Counted from the first letter of the stretch, positions 34,000 to 46,310 are shown. The stretch: 64,000 nt of DNA from Aspidapion aeneum (GCA_963576565.1 OY755046.1:53671471-53735470); one strand, 5' to 3'. Numbers and translations: made by a program. Notes: generated by a model from the sequence alone, not told the origin.

Positions 34000-36280
34000 A
34001 GAACTTTGAGACAAGTTATTAGGGACATTTTGGGTCAGTTAAAATAACAGAAAATTTTACAGCTGTTACCGTTATTGTTGGTAAGAATAACGGTAACATT
34101 CAGGGCAAAAAAGATAGATTTTGGAACACTAAAAATAAGCATCACCCAAACTTTGATATAGAAGTCTCACACTTTTTGTTTATTTATATTTATTTATTTA
34201 TTTTTATTAGATATATGGCTTTTTACAAACCAAACTAAAAATTTTAGTAAAAAATTCGACTGTATTAAAAAAAAACAATACAAAACTAACCTTAAAAAAT
34301 AACGGTAACATTAAAGGATCTTGTGGTTAATTACCACTACAGAATCACATTTAACTAGTGCGCAGTGCTTACCACAACAACAACGAACTGTCAGATAAGC
34401 GTTCCAAAAACTCCCTAATGTTACATTTTACATAGAAAGTATTTTATTATTTTAAATAACATATTTTATTATTGTTCTCTATTGCTAAGATCAAGGCATT
34501 TTCTTAAAAGGTTAATGTCAATGTCAAAATTATCCAATTGAAATGAGAAAAAAAAACAAGAAATAAAAAACTGAACCGTATCTATTAAGTTACATAAGAT
34601 ACATTGTACATAATGTTGGTAATATATGCGTGACTTTATATGGCAAACTAGACTAGCAAAACTATTTAAAATGTTTAAATTATTTATAATGTTGCAAAAA
34701 GCTACTGGTTTTTCAAAGACGATAAGATAGACAAAGACGAATCTATAAAAATTCCGGTAATAAAAAAAGGAAAAAACTTTTAACTTTTAAAGTTCATAGA
34801 GAGAGGTAGTTATTGTCGGGTCGGTATACATACTCGCAATATCCACTATGTCAAGTAAATAGGTCCATGATGGATCTGATGAGTGTTGCCGCGAGACGAG
34901 ACGAGACTTCGTCTCGTTATGCGAGATAAAAATGGTCTCTCGTCTCGACGATAGGACTCTTCTATCGCTCGAGAGAGCCTTTCTCTTGTCTCGTCTCGTC
35001 TCTCGTCTCTCGTGATTTATATCAGCTATAAAAAGTTTTTGAGACACCCTGTCTAAAAGTATTTTTTCAAGGTGAATACAATATATGTACTAAAATACCT
35101 TGTTAATACGGATGAAATTAAAGCTGTGGCAAAGTTTTGCATCGCTTTATTTATTTAAAACTGTACCTAAAATCCCAAGTGTTCGTTGATAAAATTTTAT
35201 TTTGTGTTTTGACAATAATATAAATCCTTAATATTAAAGCAATAAATTTATTATTTAAAATACTTGGGTCTTGAAGATCTCTAGGGAATTTCCAGATTCT
35301 GGAAACCAAAGATTTTGGTTAAAATGTGTTTTTCTCAAAATTTAAAGAGAAAAAATATATGGTAATTTCCATTTTGAATATGCAAATATCTCAAAAGATA
35401 AAAAATTGACTTAGTGTATATTACCAGTATACCGAAGATTTAACGTAGGTATATTCAATATTTTATTATTAAAATTTATTATAAAAATTATAATAAATTA
35501 AGGAGGTGGCAATGGACTTATATTGTAATCAAATAATAATAATATTCGATCTATACAGTGTGTTTTAAAGTAAACTTAAACCGTAAAAAAGTTTTTTTAA
35601 ATAATTTTGTTTTAAAGTTTTATTGTTTAAATTTGAACTAAATTTTGATATACTTATTGTTTAGTTAGTTGGTCCTTGACGTAAAAAAATCAATTTACCA
35701 TATAGAGATAAAAGAAACTCGTAATAATTATTCATTAAACAGAACTATAAAAATTTACTAATAAACTATATATATTTCCGCTCCTGATTAAATACCTACT
35801 GATGATTTTGTCAGTTTTCTTGTATACCTACGTATGTACTGTCACCCACTTTTTTAATGTCAACTTACAATTGCCTAAACTCTTTAGGAAGGCTCTAAAA
35901 TTCAGCGGGCTTTAAAAACTGCTGAAGAAAATCGTTTATTAAATAATTATTCTTATTCAAAACCTCGCGGTGTTGCCAAACATAACATTGATTCTTTGTA
36001 TTCTTCAAATGAAGGAAAAATAAAACGACATTAAAAAAGTGTGCGAGTGTACTTACCTCTGTCTGGTTTCCGCAAAATATTTCTTTTGTTTCTACTAGCC
36101 GTTAACTAAATGTTGAATTATAAAACGATTTTTTATTGACCCTGTATAGAAATAACAATATGTTATGGTTTAAAAGTAGTTTTAAAAAATTAGCAACCGT
36201 TTGACATTTTAACGGCAAGAGATGCAAATTTTTTTACAACAATTATTTTTATTGTTTAGGCCAATAAAACAACAAAAATT
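34000..36280. other. AT-rich non-genic interval
   Basis: No gene seen apart from the CGAGAC-rich patch at 34890-35015. Near 34185-34200 there is a short (ttta)n run. Confidence 0.5.
34890..35015. repeat. CGAGAC/GTCTCG simple-repeat patch with inverted arms
   Basis: gcgagacgagacgagac at the left and tctcgtctcgtctctcg at the right face each other around short gtctcg units and a 'cgataggactcttctatcg' hairpin. The result is a compact self-complementary patch in otherwise AT-rich DNA. It may be a fragment of a short-repeat MITE. Confidence 0.7.
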
Positions 36281-36282
36281 TA

Positions 36283-37052
36283 GTCTGGGAGAGCGGGGCA
36301 AGACGACGAACGGGCCAGGTTCACAAACTCAATTTAACATAAAATGTATAAATGGCAACGAGTTTATCACTGTGCTGTAAGAACTCTTTAAAGTCAAAGT
36401 TTAATGGGTTAAAGATAGATGGAGCACGTAAGAATAATAATAGTACAGTGGGTCATAACCTATAATTCGATTGGTCGCTTGTAAAATTTTATGCCGAGAA
36501 ATAAGCTTGTACGGAAAAATTTAAGGGAAGAATAATATTTGGTAGTAACTAGGAAAGTATTTATTATATTTTTAATATAAGAACATGTAAATGAACATCT
36601 TTGGCCGTTTTTTGCTCTAATATTTTTTGGAGTGCAAGTTGGTGGAGGCAAGATGACGAATAAAGAAGAACTTGAAAAAAATACTTGGAAAAAATTGAAC
36701 AAGAAAATAAAAAGAAAACTCATGGCAAAGTTTTAAAAGTAAAAAAAATGTTTTTAAAGATTTTAACCAAAACCTACCAGAAACAAAAAAAAAAGAAAAT
36801 ATTTTTGTTCAGGGTACGAGGAACCATGGATCGAACCTCCAGTAGCGGACTGGATTAAATATGGAAGGGGCGAGGGTTGGGGGCATGAGGCGTGCAGCTC
36901 ATATGAAAAGAAGGGGACGTTCATTTGTGACCTGTGCGCCCAGTCATCATTGTTTGTAAACAAAAACATCTATCTAACAACTAAGTTTTTTAGTCAAAAC
37001 CGGGTTTGGGTATTTTTTAGGAAGCCTTAATCCTTGCTCCGCTCTACCCTAC
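36283..37052. mobile_element. 770-bp TA-flanked MITE with GAGCGGGGCAAG-type termini
   Basis: The left end GTCTGGGAGAGCGGGGCAAG matches the reverse complement of the right end (GTAGGGTAGAGCGGAGCAAG) at most positions. TA flanks both sides (36281-36282 and 37053-37054). An internal 'ggaggcaagatgacgaa' near 36645 repeats the sub-terminal motif. No transposase is visible. Confidence 0.7.
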
Positions 37053-37089
37053 TACTTTTAAGAATACAATTTTGAATATGTGTTAAATA

Positions 37090-37674
37090 CAGGGTGACAA
37101 TTTAAAAACTTAACACCTAAAATCCGGGACACGTTGATTAAATTTGTGAAGGGACCCTTTTTGGCTATTTTAAAATTTTTGTAGGACGCACTCACCCCCG
37201 AGGTATATATCACCCTTAGAATTTAAAAAGAGAAAATGGGTCAAGTGATACCCTGCTTTGAAGGCTTCTGAAATGTCTTAAAATTTCAAAAGCAATTGAT
37301 TCGTTTTGGAGATATTTGCCTCCAAATTTAACTTGAAGCACTTATAAAAATGCAAAAATAAGTAAAAAATAAGAATCCGAAATGCAGTGATTCTTATATT
37401 TAATTTCTTTATTTTTTTATTTTACTTTTTTAATCGCTTCATGTTAAATTTGGATGGATTTTCAAAATTTTCTAAACAAGGTAGCACTTGTCCCACTTTG
37501 CCTATTCAAATGCTAGGGGTGATTTTACCCCTCGTAGGGGATGCATTCTACAAAAATTCCAAGATAGCCAAAAAAGGTCCGCCTTACAATAAAATGAACG
37601 TGTTTCCGAGATTTTCGAAATTTTTAACTGTTTTCGAGAAATCTTGGGTGGAACGTTTTTAAATTGTCCCCCTG
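37090..37674. mobile_element. 585-bp TA-flanked MITE with CAGGGTGACAATTTAAAAAC termini
   Basis: The left terminus CAGGGTGACAATTTAAAAAC is inverted at the right as GTTTTTAAATTGTCCCCCTG, with TA on each side (37088-37089 and 37675-37676). Inverted similarity continues inward (gggaccctttttggctattt versus agatagccaaaaaaggtccg). The element at 36283-37052 ends only 35 bp upstream. Confidence 0.85.
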
Positions 37675-37679
37675 TATTT

Positions 37680-38620
37680 TCTATTTATATGTTATCCTGC
37701 TTAAGATAAGGGTATTTTTGGTCAACACTAACCATCAATTTTGTTGTAGTTGTGGTTATCTTTGTGAAACAAAACGATAAACGAGGTTGAGGGAAAAAAT
37801 GACGGTAATTAATATAAAATTCTGTAATAACTGTTAAAATATTTTCGCCGCACTGAAACCTATTGAAGTTCTTCTTTTTATTATGCTTTCTAATTTTTAA
37901 AATTACCTACGTGTCTTTTTAGATTATTTAAAAAATCCCAACCCTTTCCACTATTATTAGGAATAATAAATATTGTCAAGATTGCATAACAGCTATCATA
38001 AAACGAACCTTTCTATCTAATTTTAAAATTGTATAATATTGAGCAAGTAATAAGCCATAAGCTCAATGATAGTAATAAAAGTATTAAGGGTCAGTTACAA
38101 CAGTTAAAATTTTCAGTAGGCGGAAGTTTTTTATATTTGTTTTGGTGACCATTTCATTTTATCAATAGACACACAAAACTCAAATAAAAATCAATTGTGT
38201 ATCAAATTAGAACGTTTGTACCGACTCAGAACCTTTTTTAAAAATTCCCAAAAAGCTGTAAAATTTTATGCAATCTTTAACCTACCGTAAAAATAGGGTT
38301 AAATATTTTATAGGTCTTTACGGTATTTTCTATTGTCGACCAAAGAACATACAATCTGGGGCAAAAAACATCCTAAAATGTACCCAATATAAAAGTCATC
38401 ATTTCTTACCGTTACATTCTTTACAAAATATTCTATAGAATGTGTTCTTGTCGCCGACAATGTGATGGCTTTATTGAATTTTGTACAATAATCGATTTTT
38501 TGCCAAAAAACTAATCAAATTGTGTAACATATAACAGTAGAAGTACGCCAAGTCTGTATACTTATATTATCTCCTTTTTTTTTTAATGATTAACTTAAAA
38601 ATTAAAGAAATACTTGTAGG
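37680..38620. other. AT-rich non-genic interval
   Basis: No gene, array or clear terminal repeat recognised. Confidence 0.5.
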
Positions 38621-38624
38621 TACA

Positions 38625-39260
38625 GAAGAATGCTTTTGTAACCGCCTACTTATAAATATTTTGAGATATGCTCATGACGATTCTATTATATTTATTGACC
38701 ATTTTGAAGGTTTGCAAATACTTATAAAACAAACCGCTGAGACAATTGAATACTACCTCTGATCTGAAATTTTAGAAAATGAATTAAAAAGGCAATAAAT
38801 AAATATAAAGTACATGGTCATCACAAAAGCTACATATTTCAAAAGGCAAATGTAATCCAAAAACAGCTAACAAAGATACGTTATACATGCATTTCGGAGC
38901 CAGAATGATCATAGGGATAATTGTATAGAGGATCATGAAACTTATTTAAAAGCTGAGATTCATTCTTAGAAAGTGAGACTTGTCCGATGTGCTGCACGGA
39001 CACAACTGACCGAAGCATAAGTGAAAAACGACGACTTTTAAGAATTTCTTGGTTGGATTATAAATGTAACAGATCTCTGGAGAAGATAGTGAAGTAATTT
39101 GGAAATTACAGCCACAGTAGAACTAAAAGCTTTGAAACATCTCGGAAATATTAAGAGAAATCCAAATAGACATAAGACGCCAAAAGAAAATTGTTCTGCG
39201 CCGTAGCAAACAGCGTCAGAATTGCGAACAATATGTATTCCACATAAACTTATTTTTAAA
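38625..39260 (+). pseudogene. Non-LTR reverse transcriptase relic (copy a)
   Basis: Heavily decayed. Around 38660-38760 reads RYAHDDSIIFIDHFEGLQIL, an RT catalytic YADD-type motif with one inserted residue. Further on, RRLLRISWLDY (about 39022-39055) is the C-terminal tail motif of such ORF2 proteins, and LKHLGNI near 39130 matches the usual YFGHI position. Many stops and frame changes. 39350-39960 looks like a second, adjacent relic of the same family. Confidence 0.7.
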
Positions 39261-39344
39261 TACATAAATATGCCAAGGCTGCCGGCATACCTTCTTTAAT
39301 TTTAACTTTTAACCTGGAAATGGATTGATAAAAGCACTGACTGG

Positions 39345-40110
39345 TAGGATTAGATTAATGCTATTGACGATACCAATAAATTTGCTGACATTTCTGAATG
39401 TTTACAAATATTCTTAAAACGAATCCCTGAAACAAGTCGGTTATTTGCATGATCTAAAAAATTACCACAAAAATGCCGTCACATATTCAAGGAAAATATA
39501 AATTTAAAAAAAATTGGTTATCTGCGCATTTTAAGAGTGTGATAAGTAGAGTGGAATTATTCCATAGAAATCAATGTGTCAAATGTATTTAAAGCATCAA
39601 CAGAAAAACTGAGGCTTTTAAGATTTTCTTGGGAGGATCACGTATCAAACAAACAGATCTTTAAAAAAGGATAAAACACAAAATAACTGGTTTATCTCGG
39701 AAATATCAAGGAAAATACAAATAGATGGAATGCACCACAAAAAAATAATGCAAGGAGAAATGATCGAGTCGGAAGACATGGTTTTTCATATGACTACCAA
39801 AAAAATACTCCAAGCAGCGGCAAAGAGCCTCAGAATCAGAGCGTTATATGCCAAGAATAATATGCTTTATAATGAGGAACAATGGATAAGAAATAACAAA
39901 ACAGAACACAACCTTAATAAAGATATCAACTTATTTTCAAACCTAGAGACTACACTGCTTGTACAGAAACTATCGAATTACAGCAAAATTTATGTGACAT
40001 CTCAATACAGAAATGTGCCACAACAAACCACAGAAACATACAGCATAATAAAAAGATCAAACCTCGATTATGGGTATCTGGAGTACCTATCGCCAAAAAG
40101 TTTTTAACCC
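39345..40110 (+). pseudogene. Non-LTR relic (copy b) followed by an open frame of unknown origin
   Basis: 39360-39450 reads DDTNKFADISECLQIFLKRI, matching the RT motif C region of copy a. 39615-39680 matches its RISW tail. The 126-codon open stretch 39730-40107 (ending QTTETYSIIKRSNLDYGYLE) has no domain that I can name. It is probably part of the relic or its 3' flank. Confidence 0.55.
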
Positions 40111-41019
40111 CTTTTAACACATCGAAAGTGTAGCACCTGATTTTGCACAATAGTTCAATAGATCTATTTTTTAACCACGATAAGTGCTACCATTTTTCTA
40201 TTGATACCATTGTGTTCACCTTTTTTCTTTCTTTGATGAATTCCTTATGCGCCACGAGAGTGCACCAGTGTATTTTGATGTAAATGTATTGATACAATTT
40301 TTGTCACCCCTTTGAGAGGGTTGCCTTAACTAGACAGAAGACAAATCTATAATGGTGAAAACCGATAAATATTTTGAATTAATCAATGATTTAATAGTGA
40401 ATATATTATCGGTAAATACGGGGGTTGTAAAAAGGTGATTCTCGGGGATATAGTTAGCATCTTTTTTAAATTAGGGGGATTAAAAACCGTGTGCAGCATA
40501 GAAAATAAGTGACAAATATTCTTTGGAAGCAGCTAAGGGTTATTAATTGGACTCTAAACCTTTACTTCGAATACTAAGTAACTAGGCATGGCTATGGGAA
40601 AGTGCCAATTTTTTGCATAATGATGCTTAAGTGATTTTATAGCACGACACTGACTGATTGAGCTATGCAAATCCCCAAAATTTGGTTGTTAAGAAGATTT
40701 TTTTTCTGTGTCACATGTGGGAAAATTGCAAGGAACTTTTTAAATTCGTCAGCGCCAGAAGTTTGCGAACTAACTGTGTTTACTAGGGTATAGATACAAA
40801 CAAGATAATGGTTTTGCAACTTTACATTTTTGGGTTTGGTCTTCGCGTTGCTTTTTGCACTTCTAAATCACTTTCATATTTTTAATAAAAAAATTTTTTT
40901 GGTTTTGTTATTCAATAAAAATTACTGGGGGTAACATCTGGACTTTAAGGTGCAGTCGTAGTCAACGGTTCTACAAAAACTTTAATACATTTCTTTCTAC
41001 ACTTGAACTCGTTCTGGGG

Positions 41020-41863
41020 TTGCCAGCACTGCCGTCATGGATGGATGGCGGGAGAAGCTACAGGCAGGCTACCTTCGAATTAGGGACGCGGAAATCTTGG
41101 TGAAAAAAGGAATAATTCTGGATACAGGGACATCGCTCAGATAGTGGAGCGTGCCATATCACTATCGGCCCTGAAGGTTAAACCACCATTCAGAGTCCTA
41201 AGGCCCATAAGGAAATAACAATCACTTTACCAAGTAGAGAGGACTGGAATAAAAATCCAGTATAATTTTCGACGAGAGTCTGCGTTAGAGATGGCTCGAC
41301 TCAAGGCTCACCGCACCGTAGAGAATACAACAGGCGCGAAGGTATTCTTAGAGAACGCCGACATCCAAAGAAGCTACTCCTTAGGATGTCTGGCAATCAG
41401 ACGTTTATGCCATAAGAGTTGCGGTTCAAAAGGAGGGGATAAAAGAGGGAAAGGAAAGGACGATATACATGTGTTCAAACAGCCAGGCAGTGCTAACAGT
41501 TTTATGTATAGTGGCACCGATGTAGATCATCGCTTCTTCAGGAATGCTCTGAAGCACTGGTCTGGATACTGGTCAAGATAAATGAGTCCAGGTCCTATGG
41601 GGATCCTTGGTAACGAAAAGGCCGATAAACTGGTCAAAAAGGGGGTCAGAACAACGTTTTGTTAGCTCTGATCTCTGTCTAGAGCTAAGAAGAGGGCAAA
41701 TAAGATCGACCCTCAAAGAATAGACACTCAAGAAGCTGCGTAAAGCGTGGCCCAATTTCAACGAGTGTAGACTGACAAAGGAGACTATCAGCAGCATTAG
41801 TTTAAGCAGAAGGAATTAGCTGCTGGGCAAAGAAGGAAAGTAAACCTTCTACTTCGAGTGCTC
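41020..41863 (+). pseudogene. Non-LTR (I/R1/Jockey-like) ORF2 relic with RNase H region, upstream part
   Basis: Degraded coding sequence of higher GC than its surroundings. The clearest part, at about 41580-41645, reads SPGPMGILGNEKADKLVKKG, the C-terminal end of an RNase H domain of the type carried by I, R1 and some Jockey-clade elements (normally a W-P-G-H-x-G-I-x-G-N-E-x-A-D motif). The reading frame shifts several times. The remainder of the coding tail resumes after the foldback insertion, at 42587. Confidence 0.75.
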
Positions 41864-42586
41864 ACAGAACACACTCGCGGCTACAGACTAAAAAGTACTT
41901 TGGCTCCTTCGATTTCGAGGTTATGTTTTAATTGTTTTGTTTTGTTCAAATAGCCTGGAAGCATGGAATAAATAAATTTCTTCGATGGTGGAAGTGTTTG
42001 AATTCCTTTCGAGTTTTAAAAATTAGTATTAAAAATATTTGTCGTGTCGTTAGTTCGGTCAAATTTAGTTCAAAATAGCGCTAGTAACGAAATAGGGTGT
42101 CTTTCTAACATATTTTTTCAAAAAAAAAACTTCCCTGGCTTCTTTCGCGGGATCCTAGCGGGTGTGAAACAAAACCGAACCGAACGGAACGGAACTGAAC
42201 CGAACCGGCATCCCAGAGGTTGTGAAACCAAACCGAACTAAACCGATTCGGTTAAATTCGGTTCGGTTCGGTTCGGTTTTGTTTCACACCCGCTAGGATC
42301 CCGCGAAAGAAGTCAGGGAAGTTTTTTTTTGAAAAAATATGTTAGAAAGACACCCTATTTCGTTACTAGCGCTATTTTGAACTAAATTTGACCGAACTAA
42401 CGACACGACAAATATTTTTAATACTAATTTTTAAAACTCGAAAGGAATTCAAACACTTCCACCATCGAAGAAATTTATTTATTCCATGCTTCCAGGCTAT
42501 TTGAACAAAACAAAACAATTAAAACATAACCTCGAAATCGAAGGAGCCAAAGTACTTTTTAGTCTGTAGCCGCGAGTACAGAACAC
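41864..42586. repeat. 9-bp target-site duplication around the foldback element
   Basis: ACAGAACAC occurs directly at 41864-41872 and at 42578-42586, immediately outside the inverted termini of the element at 41873-42577. Confidence 0.9.
41873..42577. mobile_element. 705-bp foldback element with 9-bp TSD
   Basis: Termini ACTCGCGGCTACAGAC and GTCTGTAGCCGCGAGT are perfect inverted repeats, and the whole element is close to a perfect palindrome with arms of about 330 bp. The centre consists of inverted cgaaccgaacc / ggttcggttcgg repeats. The flanking duplication ACAGAACAC is 9 bp, the size made by Mutator-like and Foldback elements. Arm identity is very high, so insertion or gene conversion is recent. 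It interrupts a non-LTR coding tail. The core and sub-core are shared with 23319-23782. No transposase is encoded. Confidence 0.92.
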
Positions 42587-42790
42587 TGTGCACTCTAAAG
42601 ATAAAACACAATAGGATATGCCCCAAGTGCGGAGAGGAACAGGAAACAGCATTTTACTTTCTAGCACAATGTGAAGCGTATAAAGGAGTGAGAAGAGGAG
42701 TATTCGAAGTTGAGGAGTTGGAATCGGAAGAACTAAACTCTCTCTGACCTTTTTTGGGAAGGTTTGAGAAAGGCCAGGATCAAACTCAAG
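42587..42790 (+). pseudogene. Non-LTR ORF2 relic, downstream zinc-finger tail
   Basis: Continuation of 41020-41863 after the insertion. RICPKCGEEQETAFYFLAQC (about 42610-42670) is the C-x2-C-x(n)-H/C zinc-binding motif found after the RNase H domain in these retrotransposons, followed by EAYKGVRRGVFEVEELESE. Here the usual His is not obvious. Stops follow. Confidence 0.75.
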
Positions 42791-43429
42791 GATAAGGTCT
42801 ATTCTCAGATTTCTTAGTTCACGTTTCAAAAGAAAAGCTAAAAAAAATTTTGAGTAAATTTTCGGCATTTCCATGCAAAATTAGACGTCCATAAAATTTT
42901 AGGGAATACATATTAAAATTCTTTAAATGATGCTCTATGTAACCTCATTAAACCAAATTGAAGAAAAATCTTCAAAACGTGAGAAGATACAGTGGTCGAT
43001 TCGAAAATAATAATACGTTACGAGCTGAAAAAATGACTCCTTACGAACATTAAAAAATGGTACCCTGAGGCAAAGCAGTGACTGACTGAAGATTATGATC
43101 GAAAATAGAATGGTACTTAAGGTAGTACTACAGCATTTTATAAATTCAAGGTTTTTCCTGGTCTTAAATAGTACGTATCTATACTTAATACAAAGTTAGG
43201 AACATTTAACGTGACGTTTAGTTTGTTTATGAAGGAATCAGCATATGTATATGAATTTTTAAACTTCGGTCATGTATAAACTACAGCACTTGATACTTAT
43301 ATACAATTGCTTATGAGACTAACGTACAATTGTCAGAACTGCAGTGAAATGACAAATAAGTTGCAAATAATGCTAAAATTATTTAACTGAGATAAAACGG
43401 TAGATACTTGAAATTAGTTGAAGAATTAT

Positions 43430-43620
43430 ATCCAAATCAAACATTTGCCGAACTCGATAAAAATAAAACGAAGGAGGCCCATCAAAATTGTTTGAGTCCT
43501 GAGCTAATAAAATATTAAAACGACAAACTTTGGGAAACTTTTAAAGCCCTCTTTACTTTTTGGAAATCGATACAGAACAATCAACTTGCTCTGACCAAAG
43601 TATTTTTTAGGAAAAAAATT
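43430..43620 (+). pseudogene. Short non-LTR reverse transcriptase relic
   Basis: Reads EAHQNCLSPELIKY, then NDKLWETFKALFTFWKSIQ. This resembles the stretch before RT motif A in insect LINE ORF2 proteins (GPD.I..ELIKYGG..LW). It is isolated and decayed, and may belong to the same insertion as the 45.1-46.3 kb relic. Confidence 0.6.
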
Positions 43621-43624
43621 ACAA

Positions 43625-45060
43625 AGAGTATGATCTTCTCTTTTAAGCCACTAACTTAAATTACCATGTTCATCAAAGTGGTTATCTGGACAGCATTGAT
43701 GATATGAATCCCCAAGAGCAAATGTTCCATCAAACATCTTCTGGGATTTAAAATAGATGAAAACCCAGATCTGGATTCAAGGATATAAAATAAAATCTTC
43801 AAACGCTGACAGTCAGGAATAAAAATCCGACAACATACTTTATTTACCCTGGGATGAAGAACCAAAAAGATTAAAAGGAAGTCACTGACAAACATCTAAA
43901 AATAACATCAAATAACTCCTTTGGAATTCTCTGGAATACGGTGGGTTTAACTTATCCAAAATATAGATTGCTTTGATGAAATTTCGCTAGTTTTCACTGA
44001 TTTGGTAAAGTACTCCACAATTCAAACATCCAGACATTAGAAATTTATTGCAATAAAGCCAGGCTGTAATAGTACCAGGCAGTATTTTGACAGTTTCAAT
44101 ATAAGGCATTTGTTTACCATAAGAATCAAAATTGTTAATGTCTTCTTTTACTAAAGGAAAATAAACGACTTAAATTTAAATTCAACTGTCACCTTTGAAA
44201 GACTAACTGTCAGTATTCAAAGTAAAAATATCAAAAGACTGCCAAATACTATTACGGCGTGGTTTTTTTGTAATAAGTCCCTTTTGAATGCAAAAGATTC
44301 ATTGATCATAAAGTAGGTACATTATTTCTCAGGAGCCAAGAAACTACCGTGTTTCTAAACTACATGTTGCTCTTCGAGTAGTTACTTGTTGAAGACACAA
44401 CGGAGGAGGCTCTGAATGCAACACGCTTTCTGTTACCAGTCACAGAAATTAATGTGAGCAACTGTTACATAAAAGTACTGATAGTTTTACTCGTTAATGC
44501 TAAGGTAAAGTATCTCTTAAGGATTTTTTTCATACCTTTGTAAGCAAATATTAAACGAGCGTTTTTGTATGGTGTCAATTCGCAACATTTATTTATGAGT
44601 AAACAAAACCCTTGACTAGCTCACATTTTCCAAAGTAAATAAAAAATCCTGCCGATTTTTTTATGTTCATATTTTTATTGTCAGCGAGCCCACTTCATAG
44701 CTAATTCGATATAAAGAAAATACTTGATGTCCCGGGCCTTGGAAACATTTGACGGTCGTCGTAATGCCGAATTTTCCAAGGATCGGTTGTTATGTTGATA
44801 AAGAATAAAATTGTGATCGATATACCCCAAAAACGGCTCGTATCAGGACCGTATCGAGGATATCCAACTCATTTTGTCTGAAATGAAATCAATTTAAATC
44901 AATAAAAATGACACGTTTATGAAAAATTATTGCTATTCCATCAATGCATCAACGCTTATGGCCTAACCATGTTCTCAAAAAGATAAAACCAAAACAAGAT
45001 AGATATTAGAGTAGGAGTAGGAGTCTTTAGCTTTATCTATAAAAATGGTCTAAAACCGAC
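43625..45060. other. Non-genic interval
   Basis: No domain recognised in the open frames. Possibly more decayed retroelement sequence between the RT relics on either side, but nothing specific can be shown. Confidence 0.4.
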
Positions 45061-45084
45061 AAAAGAATTCAATATTATAGGCTC

Positions 45085-45265
45085 GAAAACCAAATCAGAG
45101 AAACTGACACATTGCGTAACCCTCTAATATCAATAGATGGGCAAGATATTGAAAACGATAAGGAATTAGCATACCTTGGTAGTTTTATAATCAACGAAAA
45201 GTAAACGCCGATATTAAAACAAGAAAAAATACAAAATCTCATCAAACTTTTGAGCAAATTAAGTA
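45085..45265 (+). pseudogene. Non-LTR RT thumb fragment
   Basis: Reads INGQDIE-like (DGQDIENDKELAYLGSFIIN), the conserved 'YLGS' segment that follows the RT catalytic region in LINE ORF2 proteins. Truncated by stops. It may be part of the same decayed insertion as 45640-46310, although their order suggests rearrangement or a separate copy. Confidence 0.65.
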
Positions 45266-45379
45266 TATAGTGTAAAAAGAAACAAACTCAGAAATTACAA
45301 CGGCAACGTCGTTAGCTGTAGGGTTACCAACCCTTTATTGTTGATAAACTAAACCCAAATTTCGTGATGTCTGAAAAAA

Positions 45380-45555
45380 AAAAACAATCATTGAAAAACA
45401 AGGTATTCCTGGAAGCTGAGGGCTAAACATGGAAGGTTGGCAGCCCCACTCTACAAACCTGAAATAAAATTATGTCAGGCCTAGGATAAATAAATCAACC
45501 ATTGAAATGCATGCATTTCTGGAAAATAAGGGCTAAACCTCGTAGGCTTTCCTGA
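45380..45555. repeat. Short tandem duplication, ~112-bp period
   Basis: Two diverged copies share 'cattgaaa', 'tttctgga/ttcctgga' and 'agggctaaac' (about 45389-45430 and 45499-45535). Confidence 0.5.
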
Positions 45556-45639
45556 ACGGCAATTTAGTATTGTTTTAATGGTTATTCTGTTAACGCAACG
45601 GCAAGAACTAAAACAATAATTAGTTAATAGCCGAACGTG

Positions 45640-46310
45640 ACACAATATCCCCTAAACTATTTAACCAGGCCCTTGAAGATCTTTTTAAAACTTTAGATTG
45701 AGAACGAATAGGCATCAAAGTAAGTGGACATTATTTGAACCACCTATATTTATGCTGATGATATCGCCTTAATAATAAATAAGAAAGAAGAACTGATAAA
45801 AATGCTGAAAGAACTGGATATAGCAGCTAAAAATATAGGCTTGTAGTATAAATACACAAAAACTAAAATCATAACAATAAACACAGATGAAGATATCACA
45901 ATCAGAATAAACCAAGAAAAAATGGTAGTACCAAGTATAGGAATATGTAAACCTGGGACAAATTACTAAACTAAAAAAAGATCAATGGAAAGACAAATGT
46001 TATATTTGAAGCTAACAGATAGAAAAAGGAATGAATGGATAAGAAACAAAAGGAAAGTAAGGAATGTCAGAGGAGAAGTAGCAAAATTAAAATGGAAATT
46101 TTCCGGTTATAATATCAGACAGAAAGACGATCGATGAAATAAATGTATTGTACACTGAGACCTTGGGAAAATAAAAGAGAAATACCTCAAATGAGATGGC
46201 GGACGATTTAAAGAAACATGCGGGAACTAGATGGATGAACACGGCGAGAGACCGAAAAGATATTCCGCGCGCCCTATGTCCAAAGATGGATCGAAGAAGG
46301 CTAAATAGAT
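45640..46310 (+). pseudogene. Non-LTR reverse transcriptase C-terminal relic
   Basis: 45735-45900 reads YADDIALIINKKEELIKML, then KELDIAAKNIGL: RT motif C with the catalytic DD kept. 45985-46110 gives DRKRNEWIRNKRKV and KLKWKFSGYNIRQKDD. 46225-46290 gives AGTRWMNTARDRKD. These are ordered landmarks of a LINE ORF2 C-terminus (NEWIR, KLKW..GH, RW...A.DR). Several in-frame stops and frame changes disable it. It is a different family from the 8960 and 30215 copies. Confidence 0.85.

Noticed and set aside
41291..41581. 96-codon frame as an independent gene
   Set aside because: It precedes and overlaps the RNase H relic and is best explained as part of the decayed non-LTR coding sequence.
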